Source of the DNA: Mesorhizobium onobrychidis
Lineage (GTDB): Bacteria; Pseudomonadota; Alphaproteobacteria; Rhizobiales; Rhizobiaceae
Assembly (NCBI RefSeq): GCF_024707545.1
Contig: NZ_CP062229.1
Coordinates: forward strand, 310,001 to 374,000
Length of the DNA stretch: 64,000 bases
Reading direction: 5' to 3'
Every line of letters begins with the position of its first letter. The stretch's first letter is position 1. This document shows positions 19,832 to 28,471 of this stretch, one piece after another. The position numbers were made by a program, and so were the translations under genes. The notes under the pieces were generated by a model. That model had not been told where the DNA came from. It was given only the letters and a program-made list of their open reading frames with translations, and ran no database searches.

Positions 19832-20956
19832 ATGAATGCGATGACGTACCTCGGGCTCTACCGCCATCTCGACGAGATGGCGCCCTGGAACGACAGGCTC
19901 CAAGTGCTGGAAGTGATCGGCGTCAGCGACGAGGCGCCTGACGTGAAGACCTTCACCTTCCGCTCCGACAACCAGACCTGGTTCCGTTACAGACCGGGGC
20001 AGTTCGTGACGTTGGAACTGCCGACCACCGAGGGCCCGCTGATGCGGACCTATACGCTGTCGTCCTCGCCGTCGCGGCCGTTCTCGATCGCGGTGACGGT
20101 GAAAGCGCAGGCCGGCAGCATCGGCACGCGCTGGATGTTCGACAATCTGATACCCGGCGTTCACGTGAAGGCCTATGGGCCGGCGGGCGACTTTTCGCTG
20201 CACAGCCATCCCGCGGCCAAGTATCTGTTCATTTCGGCCGGCTCCGGCGTGACGCCGATGATGTCGATGCTGCGCTGGCTGAATGACTGCGCGCCATGGA
20301 CAGATGTCGGCTTCGTCAACTGCGCGCGAAAGCCCGAGGAGATCATCTTCCGCAAGGAGCTCGAGCTGCTCGGCAGCCGCATGCCGGGCCTGACGCTCGG
20401 CTTCATGATCGAGGAGCGGTCAAGCCGCGAGGGCTGGTTCGGCCATATGGGCCGGATCGACGCGATACGACTGCCGCTGCTGGCGCCCGATTTTCGTGAG
20501 CGCGAAATTTTCTGCTGCGGCCCCGACCCGTTCATGCGCGCCGTGCGGCAGATGCTGGAGGCGGCCGGCTTCGACATGGCCAACTATCATCAGGAAAGCT
20601 TTGCGACCCCAGGGGTGGAGGAAATACCGGCCCCGTTCGGTTCGCCGGCAGAGGGTGGGCCGGCAAAGGGTGGGGTCGAGATACCTACTGAGGCCGCAAC
20701 GCCGATCCGCTTTTCGCTTTCGGATGTCGATGCCGACTGCGTTGCCGGCCAGACCGTGCTGCAGACGGCACGCGCTTCGGGCGTGCGCATCCCGGCGGCC
20801 TGCGAGTTCGGCCTGTGCGGAACCTGCAAGGTGAAAAAGGTCTCGGGCACAGTCGAGATGAGCCACAATGGCGGCATCCTCGATCACGAGATCGACGACG
20901 GGTTTATCCTAGCCTGCTGTTCGAAGCCGCTGGCGGCGCTGGAAATCGAGGCCTGA
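19832..20956 (+). CDS. gbcB: Glycine betaine monooxygenase reductase (ferredoxin-NAD(P)H reductase)
   Basis: 374 residues from ATG 19832 (371 from ATG 19841, which has the better Shine-Dalgarno spacing after AAGGGG). Domains in order: FAD-binding (RPGQFVTLELP, MRTYTLSSSPS), NAD(P)-binding (LFISAGSGVTPMMSML, FCCGPDPFM), then a plant-type [2Fe-2S] ferredoxin domain with Cys ligands in ACEFGLCGTCK and a late Cys in LACCSKP. It passes electrons from NAD(P)H to GbcA. An acidic/Gly linker (about residues 265-295) joins the reductase and ferredoxin parts. Confidence 0.88.
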   Translation: MNAMTYLGLYRHLDEMAPWNDRLQVLEVIGVSDEAPDVKTFTFRSDNQTWFRYRPGQFVTLELPTTEGPLMRTYTLSSSPSRPFSIAVTVKAQAGSIGTRWMFDNLIPGVHVKAYGPAGDFSLHSHPAAKYLFISAGSGVTPMMSMLRWLNDCAPWTDVGFVNCARKPEEIIFRKELELLGSRMPGLTLGFMIEERSSREGWFGHMGRIDAIRLPLLAPDFREREIFCCGPDPFMRAVRQMLEAAGFDMANYHQESFATPGVEEIPAPFGSPAEGGPAKGGVEIPTEAATPIRFSLSDVDADCVAGQTVLQTARASGVRIPAACEFGLCGTCKVKKVSGTVEMSHNGGILDHEIDDGFILACCSKPLAALEIEA

Positions 20957-21009
20957 CCGGCGGGGCGGCTAAAGCGCATCGCGTTTGGCCGGCCTTATGC
21001 GACGCGCTG

Positions 21010-21070
21010 TTGTTTTTATGCATGTCGTTATCGCAAAACCGCTGCACACTTTTGCGCGACATGCATTAAA
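21010..21070. repeat. Imperfect palindromic repeat, family E
   Basis: ATGCATGTCGTTATCGCAAA ... CTTTTGCGCGACATGCAT forms a near-palindrome. Related copies lie at 8268-8325 and 55725-55795. It sits between the convergent gbcB and the flavin reductase gene, overlapping the latter's last bases. Confidence 0.8.
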
Positions 21071-21809
21071 CCCCGTAGCGCTCGGTGCGGATGAGGCCTG
21101 CCGGAACGCCGGCATCGATCAGCGCCTGGGCGGCGGCCGATACGAAAGCATTCGAGCCGCAGACAAAGGCGAACCTTGGCGGCGCGGGCAGTCGCACCAT
21201 CGATTGCTCTATTACCGCGGCATCGACGCGCCGCGAATAGTCGGTCGGGCGCTGGGCCGGCTCGCGGGTCAGCGTCAGCACCAGATCGAACCCGTCCCGG
21301 CGATCGTGGAAGTCGATCAGCTCGTCGCGAAAGATCACCTCGTCCCAGATCCGTGCGGAAAACACCAGTGCCGCTGTCACCGCCGATTCGCGCGCGGCGC
21401 GATGGCGGATCATCGCCATCAGCGGCACCACGCCCGACCCGCCGCCGACCAGCAGAAGCGGTCCGCCATCGCTGTCGGACCAGATGAAGTGGCCACCGAG
21501 CGGTCCGCGCAATTCGACCTCGTCGCCAACCGCCGCGATATCGTGGAAGAACGGCGAGACCTCGCCATCATCGAGCCTTTCGATCGCCAGTTCGATCGTC
21601 TCGCCGGCTTCCGGTGCCGAGGCGATGGAGTAGGAGCGGCGCGCCTGATAGCCGTCCGGCGCCGTCAGCCTGACATCGACATGCTGCCCGGCACGATGGG
21701 CGAAGGGCCGCGACGGCTCGAGGAAAAAACTGGTGACGCGCGGCGTGCGCTTTTCGATGCGGCTGATGGTGACCGTCTGCCAAGGCGACTGCGCCGGCCC
21801 GTCGCTCAT
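21066..21809 (-). CDS. FAD/NAD(P)-binding oxidoreductase (ferredoxin reductase-like, no iron-sulfur domain)
   Basis: 247 residues from ATG 21809, which overlaps the upstream gene's stop as ATGA. FAD-binding residues RSYSIAS and the NAD-binding loop LLLVGGGSGVVPLMAMIRH are visible, and FAFVCGSNAFV replaces the usual CGP motif. There is no [2Fe-2S] Cys set. It is translation-coupled to a sulfite-oxidase-fold molybdoenzyme, so it is probably that enzyme's electron-transfer partner. An alternative upstream start at 21839 lies inside the partner gene. Confidence 0.82.
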   Translation of the reverse strand: MSDGPAQSPWQTVTISRIEKRTPRVTSFFLEPSRPFAHRAGQHVDVRLTAPDGYQARRSYSIASAPEAGETIELAIERLDDGEVSPFFHDIAAVGDEVELRGPLGGHFIWSDSDGGPLLLVGGGSGVVPLMAMIRHRAARESAVTAALVFSARIWDEVIFRDELIDFHDRRDGFDLVLTLTREPAQRPTDYSRRVDAAVIEQSMVRLPAPPRFAFVCGSNAFVSAAAQALIDAGVPAGLIRTERYGV

Positions 21810-22417
21810 GGATCGCCCGTATAGCGCTGCTCGCGCCACGGGTCGCCATAGATGTGATAGCCGCGCAGCTCCCAGAACCCGGGCTCGTCACGCTCGGTGA
21901 ACTGCAGCCCATTCAGCCATTTGGCCGATTTCCAGAAATAGAGATGCGGAACCAGCAGCCGCGCTGGTCCGCCATGGTCCGGCGTGATCGGCTTGCCTTC
22001 GTAAAGCAGTGCCACCATCGCCTTGCCGGCGGTGAGATCCTTCGTCGGCACGTTGGTGGTGTAGCCGTCGAAGGACAGCGCCAACGTGAAGGGGCTCAGT
22101 GGCTCGATGCCGGCATCCGCCAGAATATCGTCGACCAGCACGCCTTGCCACGCCGTGTCGAACTTGGTCCACGCGGTGACACAATGGATGTCGCGCGTCA
22201 TCCTGGTCAAAGGCAGCGCGTTGAACTCTGTCCAATTCCACTTCTTGATCGGCCGCGGTCCGTGCTTGAGCGTGAACGACCATTCCTCGGCGCGCACATG
22301 CGGCGTCGGCCCGGCCGACAGCACCGGAAACCCTTGCTCGAGATACTGCCCCGGCGGGATACGCGCATCCGCATCCGTCGGGGGCTTTCGTCCTGAAGAG
22401 AAACCGCGGGTGACCAT
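21806..22417 (-). CDS. Sulfite oxidase-like molybdopterin oxidoreductase
   Basis: 203 residues starting MVTRGFSSGRKPP at ATG 22417. The oxidoreductase molybdopterin domain (sulfite oxidase fold) is recognised by QYLEQGFPVLSAGPTPH, the likely Mo-ligand Cys in DIHCVTAWTKFD, the GVLVDDIL stretch and DHGGPARLLVPHLYFWKSAK. It has no Tat signal, so it appears cytoplasmic, unlike MsrP/YedY. The substrate is unknown. The next gene (overlap ATGA) encodes a flavin reductase, which suggests a two-component redox enzyme. Confidence 0.82.
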   Translation of the reverse strand: MVTRGFSSGRKPPTDADARIPPGQYLEQGFPVLSAGPTPHVRAEEWSFTLKHGPRPIKKWNWTEFNALPLTRMTRDIHCVTAWTKFDTAWQGVLVDDILADAGIEPLSPFTLALSFDGYTTNVPTKDLTAGKAMVALLYEGKPITPDHGGPARLLVPHLYFWKSAKWLNGLQFTERDEPGFWELRGYHIYGDPWREQRYTGDP

Positions 22418-22526
22418 CGAAACGATCCGTTTGCTTGAGGCCGTCTGTCGGCCCTCACCAGTCTTCTCGAAGATGCTCTGCCGGGCAACCCGAATCTTGG
22501 CTGCAACGTCGCGGCCATGCGCCGCT

Positions 22527-24065
22527 TCAGCCGTTGGCGAAGGGCACGGCGACGAAGATCTGCGCGTCGCCGCGTTCGACGAGCAGGAGCACGGACTTTT
22601 TGCCAGCCTTTCCGGCCTGCGCGATCGCCTGGTCCGCCTGCCTGGCGTCCCGCACCGGCGCCTGATTGACGGCGACGATGATGTCACCCGGCTGGATACC
22701 GGAAGCCGAGGCCGCCTTGTCAGGATTGACGCTCTCGACCAGCGCGCCGCGCTGGTTGGACGCCAGGTTCATCGCCTGTCGGACATCCGGGGTGACGTCC
22801 ATCAGACCGAGGCCGATCGCAGGCGCACGAAGGCCCGGCTGTGCGGACGGTGCCTCTGGTCCGCCGCCCACCGATGCCGTCTGCACATCGTCTCCATTGC
22901 GCCCGACATCGACGGAAATTTCGACAGTCTTTCCTTTGCGCCAGATATCGAGCGTTTCCGTGGCGCCGGGCGAGACGTCGGCAACGGCACGCGACAGGTC
23001 CTTGGGATCCTTTATCTGCTGACCGGCGAAGCTGGTGACGACGTCGCCGGTTTCGATCCCGGCTTTTGCCGCCGGCGAGCCGTCAGTAACCGCGGAAACC
23101 AGCGCACCGCTGGGTTGATCGAGGCCGACAGCGCTCGCCATATCGGGCGTCACCGGCTGAATCTGGACGCCGAGATAGCCGTATTGAATGGAGCCACCCT
23201 TCATCAGCTTGGCGACCACCTTTTGCGCCTGGTCCGACGGGATGGCGAAGCCGACGCCGACGCTGCCGCCATTCGGCGAAAAGATCGCCGTGTTGATGCC
23301 GACGACGTTGCCGCTCACATCCATCAGCGGACCGCCTGAGTTGCCGTGGTTGATCGGTGCGTCGATCTGAATGAAATCGTCAAACGGCCCGCTGTGCAGA
23401 TCGCGGCCGCGCGCCGAGACGATGCCGGATGTAACCGTGGTGCCGAGGCCGAACGGGTTGCCGAAAGCGAGCACCTGGTCGCCCGGCATGAGCTTGTCGG
23501 AGTCGCCCCATTTGACGGTCGGCAAAGTCTTGTCGGATTTGATCTTGAGGACGGCGAGGTCGTTCTTGGCGTCGCGACCAACCAGGTCGGCGGGAAGTTC
23601 GGTGCCGTCGTCGAGAGTGACCTTGATCGACGTGGCGCCGTCGATGACGTGATTGTTGGTGACGATGGTGCCATCGGCGGCGACGATGAAACCGGAACCG
23701 AGCGCCTCTGCGCGGGGCGCCTGCTGCGGCGGCGGTGTCCTGGGGCCGGGCAGTCCCTGGTCGCCGAAGAACTGGCGGAAATAGTCGTCGAAGGGTGAGT
23801 TGTCGCCGAACGGAGCAGCGTCGCTCATGGTCTCCGACTGTGCCTTCATGACAGTGGTGATCGTCACCACTGCCGGTTTGTCGGCCGCCACGATCGGGGC
23901 AAACGATCCATTGGGCACCGTCATCCCGGTGACGGGAGGGGTCACTGTTTCTGCCAGAGCGCCATTCAGTCTGGGGGCGAGGGGCACGATGAAAGGGCTG
24001 ACAATCACTGCGGCGCCCAGCAAGGCGGCGACGCGATGTCTGCGAAGAATGTGGATGGGTGACAT
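22527..24065 (-). CDS. Do/DegP-like periplasmic serine protease with two PDZ domains
   Basis: 512 residues from ATG 24065; an in-frame GTG at 24098 would add 11 residues. One N-terminal membrane/signal segment (VAALLGAAVIVSPFIVPLAP) precedes the trypsin-like domain. The triad is visible: His in TNNHVIDG, Asp in NDLAVLKIK, Ser in HGNSGGPL. PDZ1 (GYLGVQIQPVTPD ... GIETGDVV) and PDZ2 (GLGLMDVTPDV ... GIQPGDII) follow. It should degrade or refold damaged envelope proteins. The Gln/Met-rich loop DNSPFDDYFRQFFGD is typical of DegP/HtrA. Confidence 0.93.
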   Translation of the reverse strand: MSPIHILRRHRVAALLGAAVIVSPFIVPLAPRLNGALAETVTPPVTGMTVPNGSFAPIVAADKPAVVTITTVMKAQSETMSDAAPFGDNSPFDDYFRQFFGDQGLPGPRTPPPQQAPRAEALGSGFIVAADGTIVTNNHVIDGATSIKVTLDDGTELPADLVGRDAKNDLAVLKIKSDKTLPTVKWGDSDKLMPGDQVLAFGNPFGLGTTVTSGIVSARGRDLHSGPFDDFIQIDAPINHGNSGGPLMDVSGNVVGINTAIFSPNGGSVGVGFAIPSDQAQKVVAKLMKGGSIQYGYLGVQIQPVTPDMASAVGLDQPSGALVSAVTDGSPAAKAGIETGDVVTSFAGQQIKDPKDLSRAVADVSPGATETLDIWRKGKTVEISVDVGRNGDDVQTASVGGGPEAPSAQPGLRAPAIGLGLMDVTPDVRQAMNLASNQRGALVESVNPDKAASASGIQPGDIIVAVNQAPVRDARQADQAIAQAGKAGKKSVLLLVERGDAQIFVAVPFANG

Positions 24066-24324
24066 GGCCGTTGTCCGGGCGAGAAATTGGTCGGGCACCG
24101 TGGCGTTCCGGTTGGGGAATCGCCCATTCGGCGTGTCGAGGGTCGTCTTGCCTGTCTCGCCTGGCAGGTAGCCGACCGGATCGACAGCCCCCGCATCTAG
24201 GGCGGGAATCGCGGTTTCCAGATGATGTTACGAAGATTTAATCTATCGGGTCGGTGTCGCCCGCTCGCCAGATGCATGGCTGGAGTCCAACCCTGGATGA
24301 AGGGGAGTAGCGCCGACCTGAAAC

Positions 24325-24350
24325 AAAAAACCCGCCTTGCGGCGGGTTGT
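24325..24350 (-). terminator. Rho-independent terminator (minus strand)
   Basis: CCCGCC and GGCGGG pair around TTGC. The six A residues on the left become a U-run for minus-strand transcripts. It may end transcripts of the hydrolase gene at 24476-25201 or a short RNA discussed in the findings. The remainder of the 24066-24475 gap holds the DegP promoter and nothing else recognised. Confidence 0.85.
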
Positions 24351-24475
24351 TGGCGCGATCAGCACCATACGCAAATCGATAGCATAGTTGCCGGCACAAA
24401 GCAAGAACAAAATTGCTGACAGAGATCACGAGCTCGCATGTTTCCCGGCTCTGCCCTGCCGGCCATCGAAGCCTC

Positions 24476-25201
24476 TTATGCGCCGATCCCGTCTGTCCGC
24501 CTGAGATAGCTGTTGGCGATTTCGCGCATCCGTTTGGCATTGAAGCTTGGTCCATGGCCGCCATGGCCGATGCGGATCGGCAGGTCGAGCAGCCGCCGCA
24601 TGGTGCGGCGATAGGCTGATCGGTCGGAGTCCGGCAGATCGTCGATCAGCATGGCGTCGTAGATGGCGTCGCCGGCGAAGAACAGGCCGTCGGCCTCATC
24701 GAACAACGCGATCGAATCGGGCGAATGGCCGGGCAGATGCAGCACGCGGAATTGCCGATCGCCGAGGTCGACCAGATCGCCCTCGTCGAGCGTCCGCGTC
24801 AGTGGCGCCGGCGGAATCTTGTAGTCGGCTGCTTTCCAGCCCGGCGCCGGCAGCTTCGAGACGGCGCCGTCGAGATCGTGAAACATGTGGGCGTAGGTGA
24901 CCGCTTCGTCCATGCTGTCGAAATGCGCGGCACTCATTCTGGGCCCGGCCCGCAGCGGGAATTCATGCAGCGAGCCGACATGGTCGAGATGGATATGGGT
25001 AGCGACGACGACCAGCGGCTTGCCATCAGGCGTGTCGATCTCCGGCGCCAGCGGGCAAATCCCCATGCCGGTGTCGACAAGCAGGTCGACGTCGCGGCCG
25101 CGCAGATGCCAGATGTTGGCGCGCACGAAATCATGCACGAACGGCTCGGTCAGCATGGTTGTAACTGCGTCGACCTTCGTCTTGCTGAACCAGTCAAGCA
25201 T
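24476..25201 (-). CDS. Metallo-beta-lactamase-fold hydrolase
   Basis: 241 residues. The metal-binding motif THIHLDHVG (HxHxDH), a later LPGHSPDSIALF and the FFAGDAIYD Asp are the landmarks of this superfamily, and the C-terminal GHGGHGPSF contributes the last His. No signal peptide, so cytoplasmic. It is probably a hydrolase of a thioester, lactone or ester; the substrate cannot be read. ATG 25201 is chosen over the preceding GTG at 25204. Confidence 0.85.
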   Translation of the reverse strand: MLDWFSKTKVDAVTTMLTEPFVHDFVRANIWHLRGRDVDLLVDTGMGICPLAPEIDTPDGKPLVVVATHIHLDHVGSLHEFPLRAGPRMSAAHFDSMDEAVTYAHMFHDLDGAVSKLPAPGWKAADYKIPPAPLTRTLDEGDLVDLGDRQFRVLHLPGHSPDSIALFDEADGLFFAGDAIYDAMLIDDLPDSDRSAYRRTMRRLLDLPIRIGHGGHGPSFNAKRMREIANSYLRRTDGIGA

Positions 25202-25233
25202 CACAAGATACCGGCATCAGAATAGAGCGGGGC

Positions 25234-26400
25234 TCAGACGAACGGTTTTCCAACCTTATATTTTTCGGGGACCAGCCGCTTCAGATAGGCCATTCCCGCA
25301 TCGGAGAGTTGGTTGACCTCAGGCAGCATGAAATCGTCTGGCATGTGGCGCGTCTTGCCGGCGACGTTTTTCAGCGGCACCTTGTTCAGCACGGTTTTCT
25401 TGCCGTCATATTGCAGCGCCACCGAGCCGCCGCCCTGTTCGGCGACAGCGACCGCAAAGACACCGGCATCAAAGGCTTCCTGTGCATCGACGGGGTTGAT
25501 GGCGCCGACATAGCCGCGCGGCATGTAGCCGAGCGCATCGACCCGCGCCCGTTTGCCCGGCAATCCTTCGGCCAGCGCGCGCTCGAGGGCGGCCGGCAGG
25601 TCGCTGCCCGACAGCTTGACGTTGCCATGCGCATCGCGCTCCAGTTTGTCCGGCGGCACAAGGCTTTCGACCAGCGCCTTGCCGTCGGCGGTGCTGACGC
25701 CTTCGGACACGGCGACGATGCAGCGCTTGTGGCGGTCGAGCGTGGCGCGAACATCGTCGATGAAGGCCGCGGCAGAGAACGGACGCTCCGGCACATAGAC
25801 GAGATGCGGGCCGCTGTCGGGATCAAGCTGCCATGCGGCGGCGGCGGCCGTGAGGAAACCGGCATGCCGCCCCATGACGATGCCGACATAGATGCCGGGC
25901 AGAGCACGGAAGTCTAGGTCGACCGAGAGAAAGGCGCCGGCGACGAATTCGGCTGCCGAAATGAAGCCGGGCGTGTGGTCGTTCTCCTCGAGATCGTTGT
26001 CGATGGTTTTCGGCGCATGGACGAAAGCCATCTTGCCACCGGCGGCGTCGGTCAGGATCTGCTGCGTGCCCGACGTGTCGTTGCCGCCGATATAGATGAA
26101 GGCGTCGGCGCCGGCCTTCTTCAGGCCGTTGAGGATGATCTCGCAATAGGCGTCATCCGGCTTGTCGCGGGTCGAGCCAAGCGCGGAGCTCGGCGTTGCC
26201 GCAATCAGCCGCAGCCGATCCTCCGGAATGGCTGAGAGATCGACATAGTTGCCGTCACGAATGCCGCGCACGCCATGGATCGAGCCCAGGACTTTGGCGC
26301 CGGGATGCCGCTTGCGGATTTCGAGCGCGGCGCCCACCATCGTTTGGTTGATGACGGCGGTCGGACCGCCGCCTTGCGCGATCACAAAAGTTCCGGACAT
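25234..26400 (-). CDS. pfp: Phosphofructokinase, pyrophosphate-dependent type
   Basis: 388 residues. The N-terminal AQGGGPTAVINQTMVGA and the PFK motifs YIGGNDTSGTQ, PKTIDNDL and MGRHAGF are visible. The PKTIDND motif with Lys marks PPi-dependent enzymes, which convert fructose 6-phosphate and PPi to fructose 1,6-bisphosphate reversibly. Many rhizobia lack the ATP enzyme. Only 32 bases separate it from the downstream hydrolase gene, so they may be cotranscribed. PPi specificity is an inference from motifs. Confidence 0.87.
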   Translation of the reverse strand: MSGTFVIAQGGGPTAVINQTMVGAALEIRKRHPGAKVLGSIHGVRGIRDGNYVDLSAIPEDRLRLIAATPSSALGSTRDKPDDAYCEIILNGLKKAGADAFIYIGGNDTSGTQQILTDAAGGKMAFVHAPKTIDNDLEENDHTPGFISAAEFVAGAFLSVDLDFRALPGIYVGIVMGRHAGFLTAAAAAWQLDPDSGPHLVYVPERPFSAAAFIDDVRATLDRHKRCIVAVSEGVSTADGKALVESLVPPDKLERDAHGNVKLSGSDLPAALERALAEGLPGKRARVDALGYMPRGYVGAINPVDAQEAFDAGVFAVAVAEQGGGSVALQYDGKKTVLNKVPLKNVAGKTRHMPDDFMLPEVNQLSDAGMAYLKRLVPEKYKVGKPFV

Positions 26401-26518
26401 GCTTCACGTCTCCCGAGCAGTGGCTTTGCAGGCACCTTCGCCTGTCTTGCGAGATCACGCAACGGGAGAGTCGAGCAGCCGCGCCGGCCGCTTCGAGGTC
26501 AGACGATAACCGGGAGGG

Positions 26519-27286
26519 TCAGACGACGACGACCGGGTTCTTCCTGGAGACGCGGCTGTAGAGGTCGATAATGTCCTGGTTGATCAGGCGAACGCAGCCC
26601 GACGACATCGCCTGGCCGATGCTCCACCATTCGGGCGAGCCGTGGATGCGGTAGCCGGTGTCCTGGCCGTTCTGGTAGATGTACAGCGCGCGCGCGCCGA
26701 GCGGGTTATCGAGGCCGCCGGGCTGCCCGGCCTGCCATTTCACCAGTTCCGGCTTGCGGGCGATCATCTCGGCCGGCGGCCTCCAGGTCGGCCATTCCTT
26801 GCCGTACTGGATGTTGGCGCGGCCGGACCAGCGGAAGCCTTCCTTGCCGATGCCGACGCCGTAACGGATCGCGTCACCGCCGGGCTGCACCAGATAGAGC
26901 AGCCGCTCCTGAGAATGGACGACGATGGTGCCGGGCTGCTCGCCGGTCGGGTCGACGACGATCTGGCGGCGGAACTCCGGCTTGACCTTGAGGTAGGGCA
27001 CTTCCGGCAGCGTGAAGCCGCCGTCGGTGACGGAGGCATACATCACACCAGGGCTGGTGATGTTCTTGTCGACGCTGATGCTCGGGCGGATGGGGGTGAT
27101 CGCGCCGGTTGTGACGCCGTCGAGTTGCAGCGCCGAGAGGTCGAGCGTCTGGCTGCAGCCTGCGACGCCGAGTAGCGCCAGCGCACCGGCGCCGGACAAC
27201 ACCGTGCGGCGGGAAAGCTGGATTTCGGAAATTTCGATTTCGTCGCCATTGTACGGCGGCGTCAGACCTTGCGGCAACTCACGCAT
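26519..27286 (-). CDS. L,D-transpeptidase (YkuD domain), predicted Tat/lipoprotein-type export
   Basis: 255 residues. A twin-Arg region (SRRTVLSGAGALALLG) is followed directly by a lipobox-like LGVAGC, so it is likely anchored in the envelope. The YkuD catalytic motif is GYRIHGSPEW ... SSGCVRLINQD, with the active Cys in SGCVR. It would form 3-3 peptidoglycan cross-links or attach proteins to peptidoglycan; rhizobia carry many such paralogues. The N-terminal cytoplasmic stretch of about 25 residues is longer than usual, and a start at a later codon cannot be excluded. Confidence 0.88.
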   Translation of the reverse strand: MRELPQGLTPPYNGDEIEISEIQLSRRTVLSGAGALALLGVAGCSQTLDLSALQLDGVTTGAITPIRPSISVDKNITSPGVMYASVTDGGFTLPEVPYLKVKPEFRRQIVVDPTGEQPGTIVVHSQERLLYLVQPGGDAIRYGVGIGKEGFRWSGRANIQYGKEWPTWRPPAEMIARKPELVKWQAGQPGGLDNPLGARALYIYQNGQDTGYRIHGSPEWWSIGQAMSSGCVRLINQDIIDLYSRVSRKNPVVVV

Positions 27287-27474
27287 CTACCCAAACCCTA
27301 CGCTGTCGGCGGGAAACACGGTCCGCCCGAATGGAGTGCATTTTCACCAATCATGGTTGAAAAAGCGTGAAGAACTGTTGCCCGACGTTAACCAGGCGCC
27401 TTTTCGATTTTTGCCTCTTTACATCTTCGTGAGGCCAAGGATTTATCCTCTTCTTTGAGCTCAAGGAGAAGAAA

Positions 27475-28098
27475 ATGTCCTTCGAAAACTGGGCCGCCTT
27501 TGCCGCCGCCTCGACGATCCTTCTTGTCATTCCCGGCCCGACCATCCTTCTGGTGGTGTCCTATGCTCTGGGCCAGGGCTGGCGCACCGCGCTGCCGATG
27601 GCGGTCGGCGTGGCGTTTGGCGATTTTACGGCGATGACGCTGTCGATGCTGGGCATCGGCGCGCTGCTGGCGGCGTCGGCCACCGTGTTCACCGTGCTGA
27701 AGGTGATCGGCGCCGGCTATCTGATCTATCTCGGCATAAAGCTGTTTCGCGCCGGTGGCACGCTCAAGGCCGAGCCGCGCCTGGACGCGGTGTCGTCGGC
27801 CAAGATGATGGCGCATGCCTGGCTGGTCACCGCGCTCAACCCGAAAAGTATCACCTTCTTCGTCGCCTTCCTGCCGCAGTTCCTCGACCGGCACGCCGAT
27901 TTCTGGACGCAGATGCTGATCTTCGAAACGACCTTCCTGGCGCTCGCCTTCGCCAATGCCTTCGGCTACGCGCTGATCGCGGCAAGGGCGCGCAACGTCG
28001 TGCGAAATCCCCGGGCGATCCGCATCTTCAACCGCACCGGCGGCACGCTGCTGGTCGGCGCCGGCATCGCCACGGTGGCGATGCGCTCGGGCAATTAG
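27475..28098 (+). CDS. LysE/RhtB family amino-acid exporter
   Basis: 207 residues with six hydrophobic segments. The N-terminal motif IPGPTILLVVSYALGQGWR is the LysE/RhtB signature (PGP), followed by KVIGAGYLIYLGIKLFR. It exports amino acids or homoserine-lactone-like compounds across the inner membrane. CTCAAGGAGAAGAAA gives a strong ribosome binding site for ATG 27475. It stands alone, convergent with the next gene region. Confidence 0.9.
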   Translation: MSFENWAAFAAASTILLVIPGPTILLVVSYALGQGWRTALPMAVGVAFGDFTAMTLSMLGIGALLAASATVFTVLKVIGAGYLIYLGIKLFRAGGTLKAEPRLDAVSSAKMMAHAWLVTALNPKSITFFVAFLPQFLDRHADFWTQMLIFETTFLALAFANAFGYALIAARARNVVRNPRAIRIFNRTGGTLLVGAGIATVAMRSGN

Positions 28099-28147
28099 AG
28101 CAGACGAAATTCGCCTGCCGCAATTTTTGCTGCAGGCCCAGAATTAC

Positions 28148-28403
28148 GAATTACGGTGACAGTACACCATTCGCTTTTCCCCGCCTGCCGCGGTTTCCTG
28201 ATTTCACGACTTTCCGGTTTGCTCGGCAGTCCGGGCCAGAAGTGCTTCACTGTCCACCGGCCGCGCAGATGCCGACATCGGCGACGCGGCAATGCAAGTC
28301 GAGCCATGCGGTCAATCTACACACAGCGACAGCCGAGCAAACGTAGCAAAAAATGCACTGTCACCGTAATTCAGTAATTCGCCGTAATTCGTCACCGTAA
28401 TTC
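28148..28403. mobile_element. MITE-like element with terminal inverted repeats
   Basis: GAATTACGGTGACAGT (28148-28163) is perfectly repeated in inverted form as ACTGTCACCGTAATTC (28357-28372), enclosing about 190 bases. A third partial copy, GTCACCGTAATTC, lies at 28391-28403. The interior has a minus-strand open frame starting MARLALPRR, which recalls the start of REP-associated transposases (MARL...) but then diverges. Likely a non-autonomous or decayed element. Confidence 0.7.
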
Positions 28404-28471
28404 GTCAACGACCTCAACAAACTCCTGCCGTGGGCTTGGAAGTACTGGAGGGTAGTGCGAGAGCCAGACGC

